This document shows positions 7,819 to 15,282 of a stretch of DNA of 64,000 nt, piece by piece. Made by a program: the position numbers and the translations under genes. Numbering within the stretch: position 1 is the first letter of the stretch; every line of letters begins with the position of its first letter. The DNA comes from Ornithinimicrobium sp. CNJ-824 (GTDB taxonomy: Bacteria; Actinomycetota; Actinomycetes; Actinomycetales; Dermatophilaceae). The DNA is taken from the NCBI RefSeq assembly GCF_001942405.1, contig NZ_MKKA01000009.1:2453-66452 (forward strand), in the 5' to 3' direction. The notes beneath the pieces were generated by a model. It saw only the letters and a program-made list of their open reading frames with translations, did no database searches and had not been told where the DNA came from.

Positions 7819-10488
7819 TCAGCCGGTGTTCTGCAGACCGGCGGCCATGCCGCTGATGGTCAGCAGGAGCGCGCGGTGCCAGGGCCGCCCCTCCTGCGTG
7901 TCCGCGCCGGTGGCATCGAGCTCCTCGAGGCAGCGCAGCTGCACCCGGCTCAGGGCGTCGATGAGCGGCTGTCGTCGTTCGACAGCCGTCCTCAGGTGGG
8001 GCTTGTGCTCCAGGAGGGTGGTCTGGCCGAGCACGTCCAGCACCTGCTCGCGCGTGCGTCGCATCTCGGCCAGGATGGTCGCCGTCAGCTCCGGGCGGCC
8101 GGCGCGGTCCAGGAACTCCCCGGCCAGCTCCTCGTGGCTCTTGGCCAGGCTCATCTCGGCCACGTCCAGCATCGAGGACAGGACGGGCCACTCCCGGTAG
8201 GCGGCGCGCAGCGCGTCCCGGTCCGTCTCGGCCGCGAGGGCGGTCCCGAGGCCGTACCAGCCGGGCAGGTTCACCCGGGTCATCGACCACGCAAAGACCC
8301 ACGGGATCGCCCGCAGGTCGGCCAGGCTCCGACCAGACCCGGCCCCGCGACGGGCGGGACGGGAGCCCAGCCGCAGGTCCCCCAGGACGTCCAGGGGGCT
8401 GGCCTCGGCCACGAGGTCGGCGATCCCGCCGGTGTCCATGAGGTCGCGGTAGGCGGTCCTGCTGGCCAGCTCGAGCCGCTCGCCCAGGGCGGCGTGGCGC
8501 TCCCCGGCCCGCTCGCGCCGACGCACGACGTCGGGTGAGTCAGCGAGGAGCACCGCGGAGGCCATGCGTTCGAGGTGCTGCTGGGCCAGCCGCACGTCGG
8601 CGTAGCGTGCGTAGATCACCTCCCCCTGCTCGGTCACCTTGAGCCGACCGTCGACCGAGCCGGTGGGCTGGGCGGTGATGGCGCGGTGCAGCGGCCCGCC
8701 ACCGCGCCCCAAGGAGCCTCCGCGCCCGTGGAAGATGGTCAGCTCGACGTCGTGCCGTGCGGCCCAGCTCACCAGCTGCTGCTGGGACCGGTGCAGGGTC
8801 AGCGTCGCGGCCGCGGGGCCGATGTCCTTGGCGCTGTCCGAGTAGCCCATCATCACCTCGACCCGGCGGTCGCGCTCCTCAAGCCACGAGCGGGTGGACG
8901 GCAGCGCCAGCCACTCCTCCAGGGTGCTGCCGGCGGCCCGAAGGTCCTCACCCGTCTCGAAGAGCGGGACCACGTCCAGGCGCAGCGGCCTGTCCCCCAC
9001 GGCCAGCCGGGCCAGGGCCCGCACCGCCACGAGGTGGTCGGCGCCCTGGCTGAACGACACGATGTAGCGTCCGCAGCATCGCACCCCCCAGCGATGCTGC
9101 AGCCAGGACATGACCCGCAGCGTGTCCAGCACCTCGCGCGTGGCCGGGGACAGCTCCGGGAGGGCGATCGGCCACCCGTGCCGGGCCAGGGCGTCCAGGA
9201 CCTGCGGGTCGCGGGCGGCCCGCTCCGGCTCATCCACGGGGCGTCCGTCGACCGTGGCGCCGTGGGTCCGGACGTGACCGAGCAGCTCGACCAGGGCCTG
9301 CACGTGCACCCCGCTGTGCTGACGCACCTCGAGCTCGGCCAGGTGGAACCCGAAGGTCTGCACCAGCCACACCAGGTGCAGCAGCTCCCCGTCCGCGGCC
9401 CTGCGGTCACCCGCGTCGCGGAGGGAGGTGCGGACCAGGGCCAGGTCTGCCAGCAGCTCCTCGGGGTCGGTGTATGCCGTGCTTGCCGCGCCCTGGGCGG
9501 TGGCCTCCAGCCGATGGGCGACGACGAGCAGCTTCTGCCGGTGGGGCTCCGAGGGGGAGTCCTTGGCGATCCCGGCGAAGTCGCCCGGAAGGGCAACGGC
9601 GTCGTTGGCGAGCGCCTCCCGGAGCGCGGCGGACGGCGGGGTCCCCTCCTCGTCCATCGTCAGGGTGCGGGCCACCCGCTCGACGTTGGCCTGCAGCGTC
9701 CGCAGCGCCACGCCCGCCTGCGCCTCCATCGTGGCCCGGGTGACCTCGGCCGTCACGTGGGGGTTGCCGTCGCGGTCGCCGCCGACCCATGACCCGTAGC
9801 GCACGAGGGAGGGCAGCTCCTGGTCGACGGGCCCCTCGTCCTGGGCGGCCAACGCCGCCTCCACCGCCCGCTGGAAACGCGGAAGGGCACGGAAGACCGT
9901 GGTGTCGAAGATGGACAGCACCGTGCTGACCTCGTCGACGGGTTGGGGGCGGGTCGTGCGGAGGGTCGAGGTGCGGTGCAGGATGTCGATGTCCTCGAGC
10001 ATGCGCCGACGGGCGAACGCCCGCTCGGCCGGCCCCGAGGTCGGGTCGGCGTGCCGGTCGAGCTGCTCGGCGAGGCGGCGCAGCGCGGTGGTCACCGCGC
10101 GACGCCGCGCCTCGGTGGGGTGGGCCGTGAGCACGGGGTGGAGGCACATCCGCGCGAACCGGTCACGGGCCTGGGGTCCCACACTCCCCACCGTCGGACC
10201 GACGTCGCCGGTGTCGACCGACCCCCCGTGCTCGCCGTCCTCGGTGCGGAGCGAGCGGGCGCGGTGACGCTCGTCGGCCAGGTTGGTCAGATGCAGTCGG
10301 ACGGTGGCCGCGCGACTGACGGCGGCGACCTGGTCCGGCCCCCGGGGAGGAGCGAGGTCCCCGTCGTCGGACCCGTCCGGATCCTGGAACCGTCGCAGGA
10401 CCTCGACCAGGTCACCCTGCCCCGCCTCCTGCAGCACCTGTTCGTGCAGCTCGGTCAGCAGGTCGAGGTCGTTGGCCAGGTGCCGCAT
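7819..10488 (-). CDS. ppc: Phosphoenolpyruvate carboxylase
   Basis: About 889 residues. It carboxylates phosphoenolpyruvate to oxaloacetate for anaplerosis. Motifs in order: LTAHPTEARRRAV (catalytic His), HRTSTLRTTRPQPVDE, VGGDRDGNPHVTAEV, GYSDSAKDIGPAAA (normally GYSDSGKDAG), the catalytic glycine loop FHGRGGSLGRGGGP, and the invariant C-terminus ending QNTG. The length matches the family. I prefer ATG at 10488 (MRHLANDL); the frame also has a TTG three codons upstream. It is monocistronic, convergent with the MscS gene. No frameshift was seen in this long gene. Confidence 0.95.
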   Translation of the reverse strand: MRHLANDLDLLTELHEQVLQEAGQGDLVEVLRRFQDPDGSDDGDLAPPRGPDQVAAVSRAATVRLHLTNLADERHRARSLRTEDGEHGGSVDTGDVGPTVGSVGPQARDRFARMCLHPVLTAHPTEARRRAVTTALRRLAEQLDRHADPTSGPAERAFARRRMLEDIDILHRTSTLRTTRPQPVDEVSTVLSIFDTTVFRALPRFQRAVEAALAAQDEGPVDQELPSLVRYGSWVGGDRDGNPHVTAEVTRATMEAQAGVALRTLQANVERVARTLTMDEEGTPPSAALREALANDAVALPGDFAGIAKDSPSEPHRQKLLVVAHRLEATAQGAASTAYTDPEELLADLALVRTSLRDAGDRRAADGELLHLVWLVQTFGFHLAELEVRQHSGVHVQALVELLGHVRTHGATVDGRPVDEPERAARDPQVLDALARHGWPIALPELSPATREVLDTLRVMSWLQHRWGVRCCGRYIVSFSQGADHLVAVRALARLAVGDRPLRLDVVPLFETGEDLRAAGSTLEEWLALPSTRSWLEERDRRVEVMMGYSDSAKDIGPAAATLTLHRSQQQLVSWAARHDVELTIFHGRGGSLGRGGGPLHRAITAQPTGSVDGRLKVTEQGEVIYARYADVRLAQQHLERMASAVLLADSPDVVRRRERAGERHAALGERLELASRTAYRDLMDTGGIADLVAEASPLDVLGDLRLGSRPARRGAGSGRSLADLRAIPWVFAWSMTRVNLPGWYGLGTALAAETDRDALRAAYREWPVLSSMLDVAEMSLAKSHEELAGEFLDRAGRPELTATILAEMRRTREQVLDVLGQTTLLEHKPHLRTAVERRQPLIDALSRVQLRCLEELDATGADTQEGRPWHRALLLTISGMAAGLQNTG

Positions 10489-10531
10489 GCCGACCAACGT
10501 ACCGGCCAGGGCGGGTCGTCGTCCGGCAGGG

Positions 10532-11059
10532 TCACGCCGCCAGCAGCAGCGCGAGCGCCGCGGTGTCCACGTCCGACCCCGGGTCGACGTTGGCCCGGCT
10601 GGTCATCCGGGTGACGTGACCCTGGGCGTCCGCCTCGACCCACGCGGCCCGGTGGTCCAGACCCAGGTCGGGCAGGCCGGGCAGGAGGAGGCAGCCGGAG
10701 GCGGTGGCGTACTCCGGCACCGACGCCAGCGTCGAGCCGGGCGGGTGGAGCACCGCCAGACCAGGGGGCGGGTGCGCGGCATACCGCCCGGGGACCATCT
10801 GCCCCAGGTCGCCGACCTGCACCTCGGCCATCACCAGGCCGACCGCGTGATCGGCACCCTCGGGCGGCTCCTCGATGACCCGGAAGACCGTGCTGCCGCC
10901 GAGGAGCCCCGGCACCGCCGCCATCTGCACCGCGAGCAGCAGGAAGTTGGTCCACTCCAGGGTGTCGTCCGGCCACCGGTTGGAGATGACGAAGCCTGCC
11001 AGCGAGCCGTCCTTGGTGCACGGCGCCACCTCGACGGGCGGCACCTCCCGATCCGACAC
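10532..11059 (-). CDS. Hypothetical protein
   Basis: 175 residues, ATG at 11059. No membrane segment, signal peptide or recognised catalytic motif. It has the codon bias of its neighbours and a clear stop 44 bases before the start of ppc on the same strand, so the two could be cotranscribed. Alternating hydrophobic and charged stretches (TNFLLLAVQMAAVPGLLG, VGLVMAEVQVGDLG) suggest a compact globular alpha/beta protein. I do not recognise the family. Confidence 0.5.
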   Translation of the reverse strand: MSDREVPPVEVAPCTKDGSLAGFVISNRWPDDTLEWTNFLLLAVQMAAVPGLLGGSTVFRVIEEPPEGADHAVGLVMAEVQVGDLGQMVPGRYAAHPPPGLAVLHPPGSTLASVPEYATASGCLLLPGLPDLGLDHRAAWVEADAQGHVTRMTSRANVDPGSDVDTAALALLLAA

Positions 11060-11175
11060 GACGACCTCCTCAGGAACCTCGTGTGATGCAGGTCACTGCT
11101 TGGTCCTTCCAAGAGTGCCACGCCCGAGGGTCGGGGGGAAGCACCGGCAGGTCACGATGCGGTCGCGCCGCCTCC

Positions 11176-11727
11176 TCAGAGGAACTGCGCCGGGTCGAAC
11201 TCCTCGATCGGGATGATCCGCATCCGCGGCAGCGTGGAGTTGAACGCCCGCGTGTCGTGCTCGAGGTCGTAGAACTCCATCCCGCGGTGCACCAGGTCGG
11301 TGAACCCCGAGTTGCGGAACTCCTCGAACGCCACCAGCCCGACCCGCCGCGTGCCGTCGAGCAGCGGCTCGACCGAGGCGAGGAAGTCGCCGTCGTGGGA
11401 GACGAGCATGACGTCGTCCTCGCGCTCGGCGAGCGCGTCCAGCGTGCGCTGGATGGCGATGTCGACGATCTTCTCCTCGGCCGACCCGGACAGCGGCACC
11501 GGCGTGTAGCCCAGCGCCCGCAGCGCCTGGACGAAGGACATCGGCAGGCCCGAGCTGGCGTTGAGGAAGAACAGCCCCTTGGCCGGGTTGCCCCAGGTGT
11601 CCTGGACGAAGCTCAGCAGCCGGTCCCACCGCGGACGCTCCTCCGGGTGGGGCCGACGCCCCAGGATGCTGTTGCCGAGGGTGGCGTCGATGTTCTCGCC
11701 GTCCACCAGCAGGTACGAGGTGCTCAT
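11176..11727 (-). CDS. NYN domain (PIN-like) putative ribonuclease
   Basis: 183 residues. It begins with the NYN/LabA signature STSYLLVDGENIDATLG, with the conserved Asp-x-Glu-Asn. Further acidic residues expected for the PIN-like active site are in SAEEKIVDIAIQRTLDAL and MLVSHDGDFL (the SxDxDF motif), and the last strand is RVGLVAF. PIN-like folds bind divalent metal and usually cleave RNA; the substrate here is unknown. The start ATG has an excellent ribosome site (AGGAGAG, 11729-11736). A T/A-rich stretch at 11740-11790, unusual in this chromosome, separates it from the esterase on the same strand and may hold its promoter or a regulatory signal. Confidence 0.85.
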   Translation of the reverse strand: MSTSYLLVDGENIDATLGNSILGRRPHPEERPRWDRLLSFVQDTWGNPAKGLFFLNASSGLPMSFVQALRALGYTPVPLSGSAEEKIVDIAIQRTLDALAEREDDVMLVSHDGDFLASVEPLLDGTRRVGLVAFEEFRNSGFTDLVHRGMEFYDLEHDTRAFNSTLPRMRIIPIEEFDPAQFL

Positions 11728-11789
11728 CTCTCTCCTAGGTTGATATCGGTTGATCTACGAAAAACACGAGATAGTCCTATCGTCCACGA

Positions 11790-12980
11790 TCATTCGTAGA
11801 CGAGCTTCTGCGGGCCGGGGAAGATCCAGGACAGCCCGTCGCGCAGCCGGTCGCGCCAGTTCTCCCACGAGTGCCCGTCGCGGGACTCCACATACCGCAC
11901 CTGCGCCCCGGTGGACTCGAAGACAGGCACCATCGACCGGTTCGGCACGATGAGCGGCTCGTAGACCCCGCAGGTGATCATCATCCGGTCGGCCACCCGG
12001 CGCGGCCGCTCCCGGTAGCGGTTCATGAACTTCACGACCGGGTCGAACGCCGGCCCGCCGCCGTGGTCGGAGCCGATGTCGGTGAAGACGAACGAGCCCG
12101 ACTGCAGGAACAGGTTGCCCCACGTGTCGGGGCTGCGGAACGCCGTCGACAGCGAGGCCACCGCCCCGAAGCTGGCGCCCATGAGCGCCCGCGCGTCCGA
12201 CCGCCGCACGACCGGCAGCTCCTCCTCCAGCGCCGGGAGCAGCTCGCGGGTGACGTGCCGGGCGTGGGGCGCGTGGTTGGGATACTCCCTGAGCCGGTCG
12301 CCGGGGTTGGAGAAGAGGACGATCGTCTCGGCCATGTCGAGGTGGTGGATGAGGTTGTCCAGGACCGTCTTCATCGCCGCGTAGGTGATGTAGTCGTCCC
12401 CGTCGTGCACGACGAGCAACGGGTAGGAGCTGGACCGCCGGAACCGGGCGGGCAGGTAGACCCGGTTGTGCGTGGTCCGTCGCAGCGCCTTCGACGGCAG
12501 GTCCCAGTCGATCAGCTCCCCCGGCCGCGACTCCGGCTGGGGCAGCACCCACGTCGGGGTCTCGTAGCCGGCCGCCTGGCAGACGCTGGAGCTGCCGACC
12601 GGGGAGTGCGCGACGTGCGGGTTGAGCGGGTCGTTGACCGCCTCGACGGCCGCGCCCTGCCGCACCTCGAGCTGGTACTCCACCCGCGAGTGCGCCGGCA
12701 GCTCGATGGTGACGTACCACAGCGGGTCGCCGTCGAGCACGTCCAGCCGCTTCATCGGCACGTGCTGGGGCTGGTTGACGATCCGGTGCAGCACCGCGAC
12801 GGCGTCGGCCCGGCCCCGGTAGAGGAAGGTGCTCCGCGGTCCCTCGACGACGGGCACCTCGTGCTCGGCGAGGAACTCCTCGACCTCGGCGTCGGTCAGC
12901 GGGGCCCGTTCCCGCAGGCGGTTGATGGCCAGCTTGCCCTTCGGGCGCGGCGCGATCGGGTATGGCGTGGGCAGGCTCAC
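11790..12980 (-). CDS. Esterase family protein (enterochelin esterase-like), third gene of an ATP-grasp operon
   Basis: About 396 residues from GTG at 12980. That start overlaps the upstream stop by 4 bases and follows GGAGGGAG. The first ~130 residues resemble the beta-sandwich that precedes the catalytic domain in Fes/IroD-type esterases (STFLYRGRADAVAVLHRI, DPLWYVTIELPAHSRVEYQL). The alpha/beta-hydrolase part has YPLLVVHDGDDYI, the nucleophile elbow ALMGASFGAVASL (~residue 270) and a late His in SRDGHSWENWRDRL. This is a cytoplasmic serine esterase or peptidase. Its partners are an ATP-grasp ligase and a cyanophycinase-like protein, so it may hydrolyse or trim a ligase product. The siderophore role of its relatives need not apply. 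Confidence 0.8.
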   Translation of the reverse strand: MSLPTPYPIAPRPKGKLAINRLRERAPLTDAEVEEFLAEHEVPVVEGPRSTFLYRGRADAVAVLHRIVNQPQHVPMKRLDVLDGDPLWYVTIELPAHSRVEYQLEVRQGAAVEAVNDPLNPHVAHSPVGSSSVCQAAGYETPTWVLPQPESRPGELIDWDLPSKALRRTTHNRVYLPARFRRSSSYPLLVVHDGDDYITYAAMKTVLDNLIHHLDMAETIVLFSNPGDRLREYPNHAPHARHVTRELLPALEEELPVVRRSDARALMGASFGAVASLSTAFRSPDTWGNLFLQSGSFVFTDIGSDHGGGPAFDPVVKFMNRYRERPRRVADRMMITCGVYEPLIVPNRSMVPVFESTGAQVRYVESRDGHSWENWRDRLRDGLSWIFPGPQKLVYE

Positions 12981-14020
12981 GCTGCTCCCTCCAGGTCGTG
13001 GGGCAGACCGTCGGTGCCCAGGACCCGGGCCCCCGCGGGCAGCCGGCCGTCGGCGGTGAGCGTGACCTGGGCCCGCTCCTCCAGCAGCAGCGCGGTCCAC
13101 GGGGCCGTCCGGGCGGCCAGCATCCGCATCCGGTCCTGGTCGCGCATCAGCAGCCGCTCCCGCGGCGAGGGCAGGGCCACGACGCCCCGGGTCAGCGCCA
13201 GCCCGTTCATCAGCAGCTCGGAGACGCCGGGGGCGGCGACCGGGTCGTCGTAGAAGAGCAGCACCCGCTCGCTGAGGGCCATCGCGCCGGCCCCCCAGGC
13301 GATGATCGGCCGCAGCAGCCGCGGGGCCGGCCCGAAGTCCGGCCCGCCGCTGCGGTCGAACGGCGTGCTGGGCTCGACGTCGGGCGGCGTGGCCAGCGCG
13401 GGACCGAGGTTGAACAGGTGCAGGGCCCCCAGCAGCACCCCCACGTGCCCGCCGGTGACCACGACCGCCTCGGTGTCGGCGACGAGCCGGCCGACGTGGA
13501 ACCGGGCGGTGACGACCGCGTCGCGGTGGTGCGGCTCCCAGCGGGCGTAGAACTCGTGGTTGAGGTCGCCCACGCGCTCGAGGTGCCGCACGTCCATCTC
13601 GCGCATGATCGACAGGACGTCCTCGACGGCCAGCTCCACGACCCGGGGGTCACGGGGGGTGTGCTGCCGGATCCGCCGCAGGGCCTCGACGGCCTGCTCG
13701 AGCCCGATGAGGTAGAGCTCCTGCATCTCGGTGTGCACCAGCCGGCGGCGCCGGTCGGCCTCGGCCAGCTCGGGGTCGGCCTCCCAGACCTCCTGCATGA
13801 GCTGCCACAGCCCGAGGTTGACGCACCGGTGCCCCAGCTGCTCGGCGAGGAGCGCGTCGTCGGCCTCGCGGTCGCGCCACCCGGTGGTGATCGTGGCGAA
13901 CCGGCGCCCCGCCAGGCCGAGGTCGGCCACGACCTGCCCGATCCGGGGGTTGCGCTGCGGTCCGAGCAGGGTGATCCGAGGGTCGGCGGTCAGGTCCTCC
14001 GGGACCGGGTCAGCCGGCAT
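12977..14020 (-). CDS. Type 1 glutamine amidotransferase-like / peptidase S51-like protein of an ATP-grasp operon
   Basis: 347 residues, overlapping the ATP-grasp gene by 11 bases at its start and the esterase by 4 at its end. An early Rossmann-like strand (RITLLGPQRNPR) is followed by a long helical insert. VVVTGGHVGVLLGALHLFNL (~residues 188-207) recalls the turn of cyanophycinase/dipeptidase-E type folds, where a nucleophile normally sits in GGxxx. Here no Ser or Cys stands at the expected position, so catalysis is uncertain. The C-terminal part contains PIIAWGAGAMALSERVLLFYDD, again like the S51/GATase fold. Role unknown. Tight coupling with the ligase suggests it handles the same amide-bonded product. 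Confidence 0.6.
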   Translation of the reverse strand: MPADPVPEDLTADPRITLLGPQRNPRIGQVVADLGLAGRRFATITTGWRDREADDALLAEQLGHRCVNLGLWQLMQEVWEADPELAEADRRRRLVHTEMQELYLIGLEQAVEALRRIRQHTPRDPRVVELAVEDVLSIMREMDVRHLERVGDLNHEFYARWEPHHRDAVVTARFHVGRLVADTEAVVVTGGHVGVLLGALHLFNLGPALATPPDVEPSTPFDRSGGPDFGPAPRLLRPIIAWGAGAMALSERVLLFYDDPVAAPGVSELLMNGLALTRGVVALPSPRERLLMRDQDRMRMLAARTAPWTALLLEERAQVTLTADGRLPAGARVLGTDGLPHDLEGAA

Positions 14021-15227
14021 GGACCTGCACGACGCGCCCCACCTCGTCGAGCATGAACCGCAGGTGGTCGTAGTCGGGGTGCTTCATCCGGACCCACGCG
14101 TTGGCCATAAAGCCGGCCTCCACCGGCTGGGTGCCGGTGCCGGCCACCGGGACGTTGGCGTCGATGATCCACCGTCCGAACCGGTTCTCGACCTCCTCCA
14201 GCCCGGTGTAGCCGCTGATCACCCCGTCCTGGTCGGGCCGCAGCGCGACGATCCCGGCGGAGTGGCTGCGCGAGGGCTGCTGGCTGATGCGACCGTGCAC
14301 GACCGCCTCGGCCCACGCGGCATACACGTCCATGTCGTTGGCGGCGTTGTAGAGGTCCCAGCAGCCCACGCCGGGCGGGCGGCAGCCGATCTCGCTGAAG
14401 ACCAGGCCCTTGGGCCCGTGGAACCACTCCATGTGCGTGGCGGAGGTGCCGATCCCCAGGGCGGCGTTGACCCGGGTGCCCATCTCGCGCATCTCGTCGT
14501 AGAGGCCGCCGCCGTCGACCCGGTTGGTCGCCACGAACTGCGGGGAGATCCAGCGTGTGCGCATCGCCTCCAGCACGTTGGGGTAGTAGTGCGAGGCGAA
14601 GTCCAGCTCGATCTGGCCGTCGATGCTGACCGTGTCGTAGAACCCCTCGTGGCCCTCGATGAACTCCTCGACGGCGATCGAGCTGTAGTGCCCCATGGAG
14701 TCCAGGGCCGCCGCGAGCTGGCTGTCGTCGTCGACCCGGCGCGTGTCGGCGGCCCCGGCGGCGTCGCGGGGCTTGAGGATGATCGGGTAGCCGTGCTCCC
14801 GGGCGAAGTCCCACACCTGCTGGGCGTCGTCGGCGCCGACCGTGGCCGCGGTGCGCACCCCGGCCCGGCGCAGCGCCTCCTTCATCGAGGGCTTGTCGCG
14901 GCACAGCCAGGTCGTGCGCACCGACGTGCCCGGGATGCCGAGGGCCTCCCGCACCTGGGCGGCGACCATCTGGTGGGACTCGATCGTCGACTCCAGCCGG
15001 TCGACCCAGACCATGCCCTGCACCCGGCGGACCGCCTCGGTCATCTGGTGCAGGTCGGTCACCGAGCCCACCTGCTCGTAGTGGACCATCCAGTCCTTGA
15101 GCTGGTCGTCCAGGTAGTCCAGCGGCGTCTCCCCGATGCCGATGACGGTGGCGCCCGTCCCGGCGAGGGCCCGGGGGAACTCGCGCTGGTTGCGCGGGAA
15201 GTGCGGCTCGACGAAGACGATGTTCAC
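14010..15227 (-). CDS. ATP-grasp domain carboxylate-amine ligase
   Basis: 405 residues, first gene of the three-gene operon. The N-terminal Rossmann-type domain (MNIVFVEPHFPRNQREFPRAL) precedes an ATP-grasp core. CRDKPSMKEALRRAGVRTA leads into the ATP lid, YPIILKPRDAAGAADTRRV supplies the nucleotide-binding Lys, IAVEEFIEGHEGFYDTVS is the adenine-binding hinge, and FSEIGCRPPGVGCWDLYNAAN supplies metal-binding Glu/Asn. This is the architecture of carnosine-synthase or biotin-carboxylase-like ligases that join a carboxylate to an amine via an acyl phosphate. The substrate cannot be told from sequence. No carrier protein or NRPS is nearby, so a small peptide or amino-acid conjugate is the likeliest product. 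Confidence 0.85.
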   Translation of the reverse strand: MNIVFVEPHFPRNQREFPRALAGTGATVIGIGETPLDYLDDQLKDWMVHYEQVGSVTDLHQMTEAVRRVQGMVWVDRLESTIESHQMVAAQVREALGIPGTSVRTTWLCRDKPSMKEALRRAGVRTAATVGADDAQQVWDFAREHGYPIILKPRDAAGAADTRRVDDDSQLAAALDSMGHYSSIAVEEFIEGHEGFYDTVSIDGQIELDFASHYYPNVLEAMRTRWISPQFVATNRVDGGGLYDEMREMGTRVNAALGIGTSATHMEWFHGPKGLVFSEIGCRPPGVGCWDLYNAANDMDVYAAWAEAVVHGRISQQPSRSHSAGIVALRPDQDGVISGYTGLEEVENRFGRWIIDANVPVAGTGTQPVEAGFMANAWVRMKHPDYDHLRFMLDEVGRVVQVHAG

Positions 15228-15282
15228 GAGGTCGAGCCTGCCACATCGGGGACCGCGGGGAGAGGTATGCGGCCGCGCCGCG

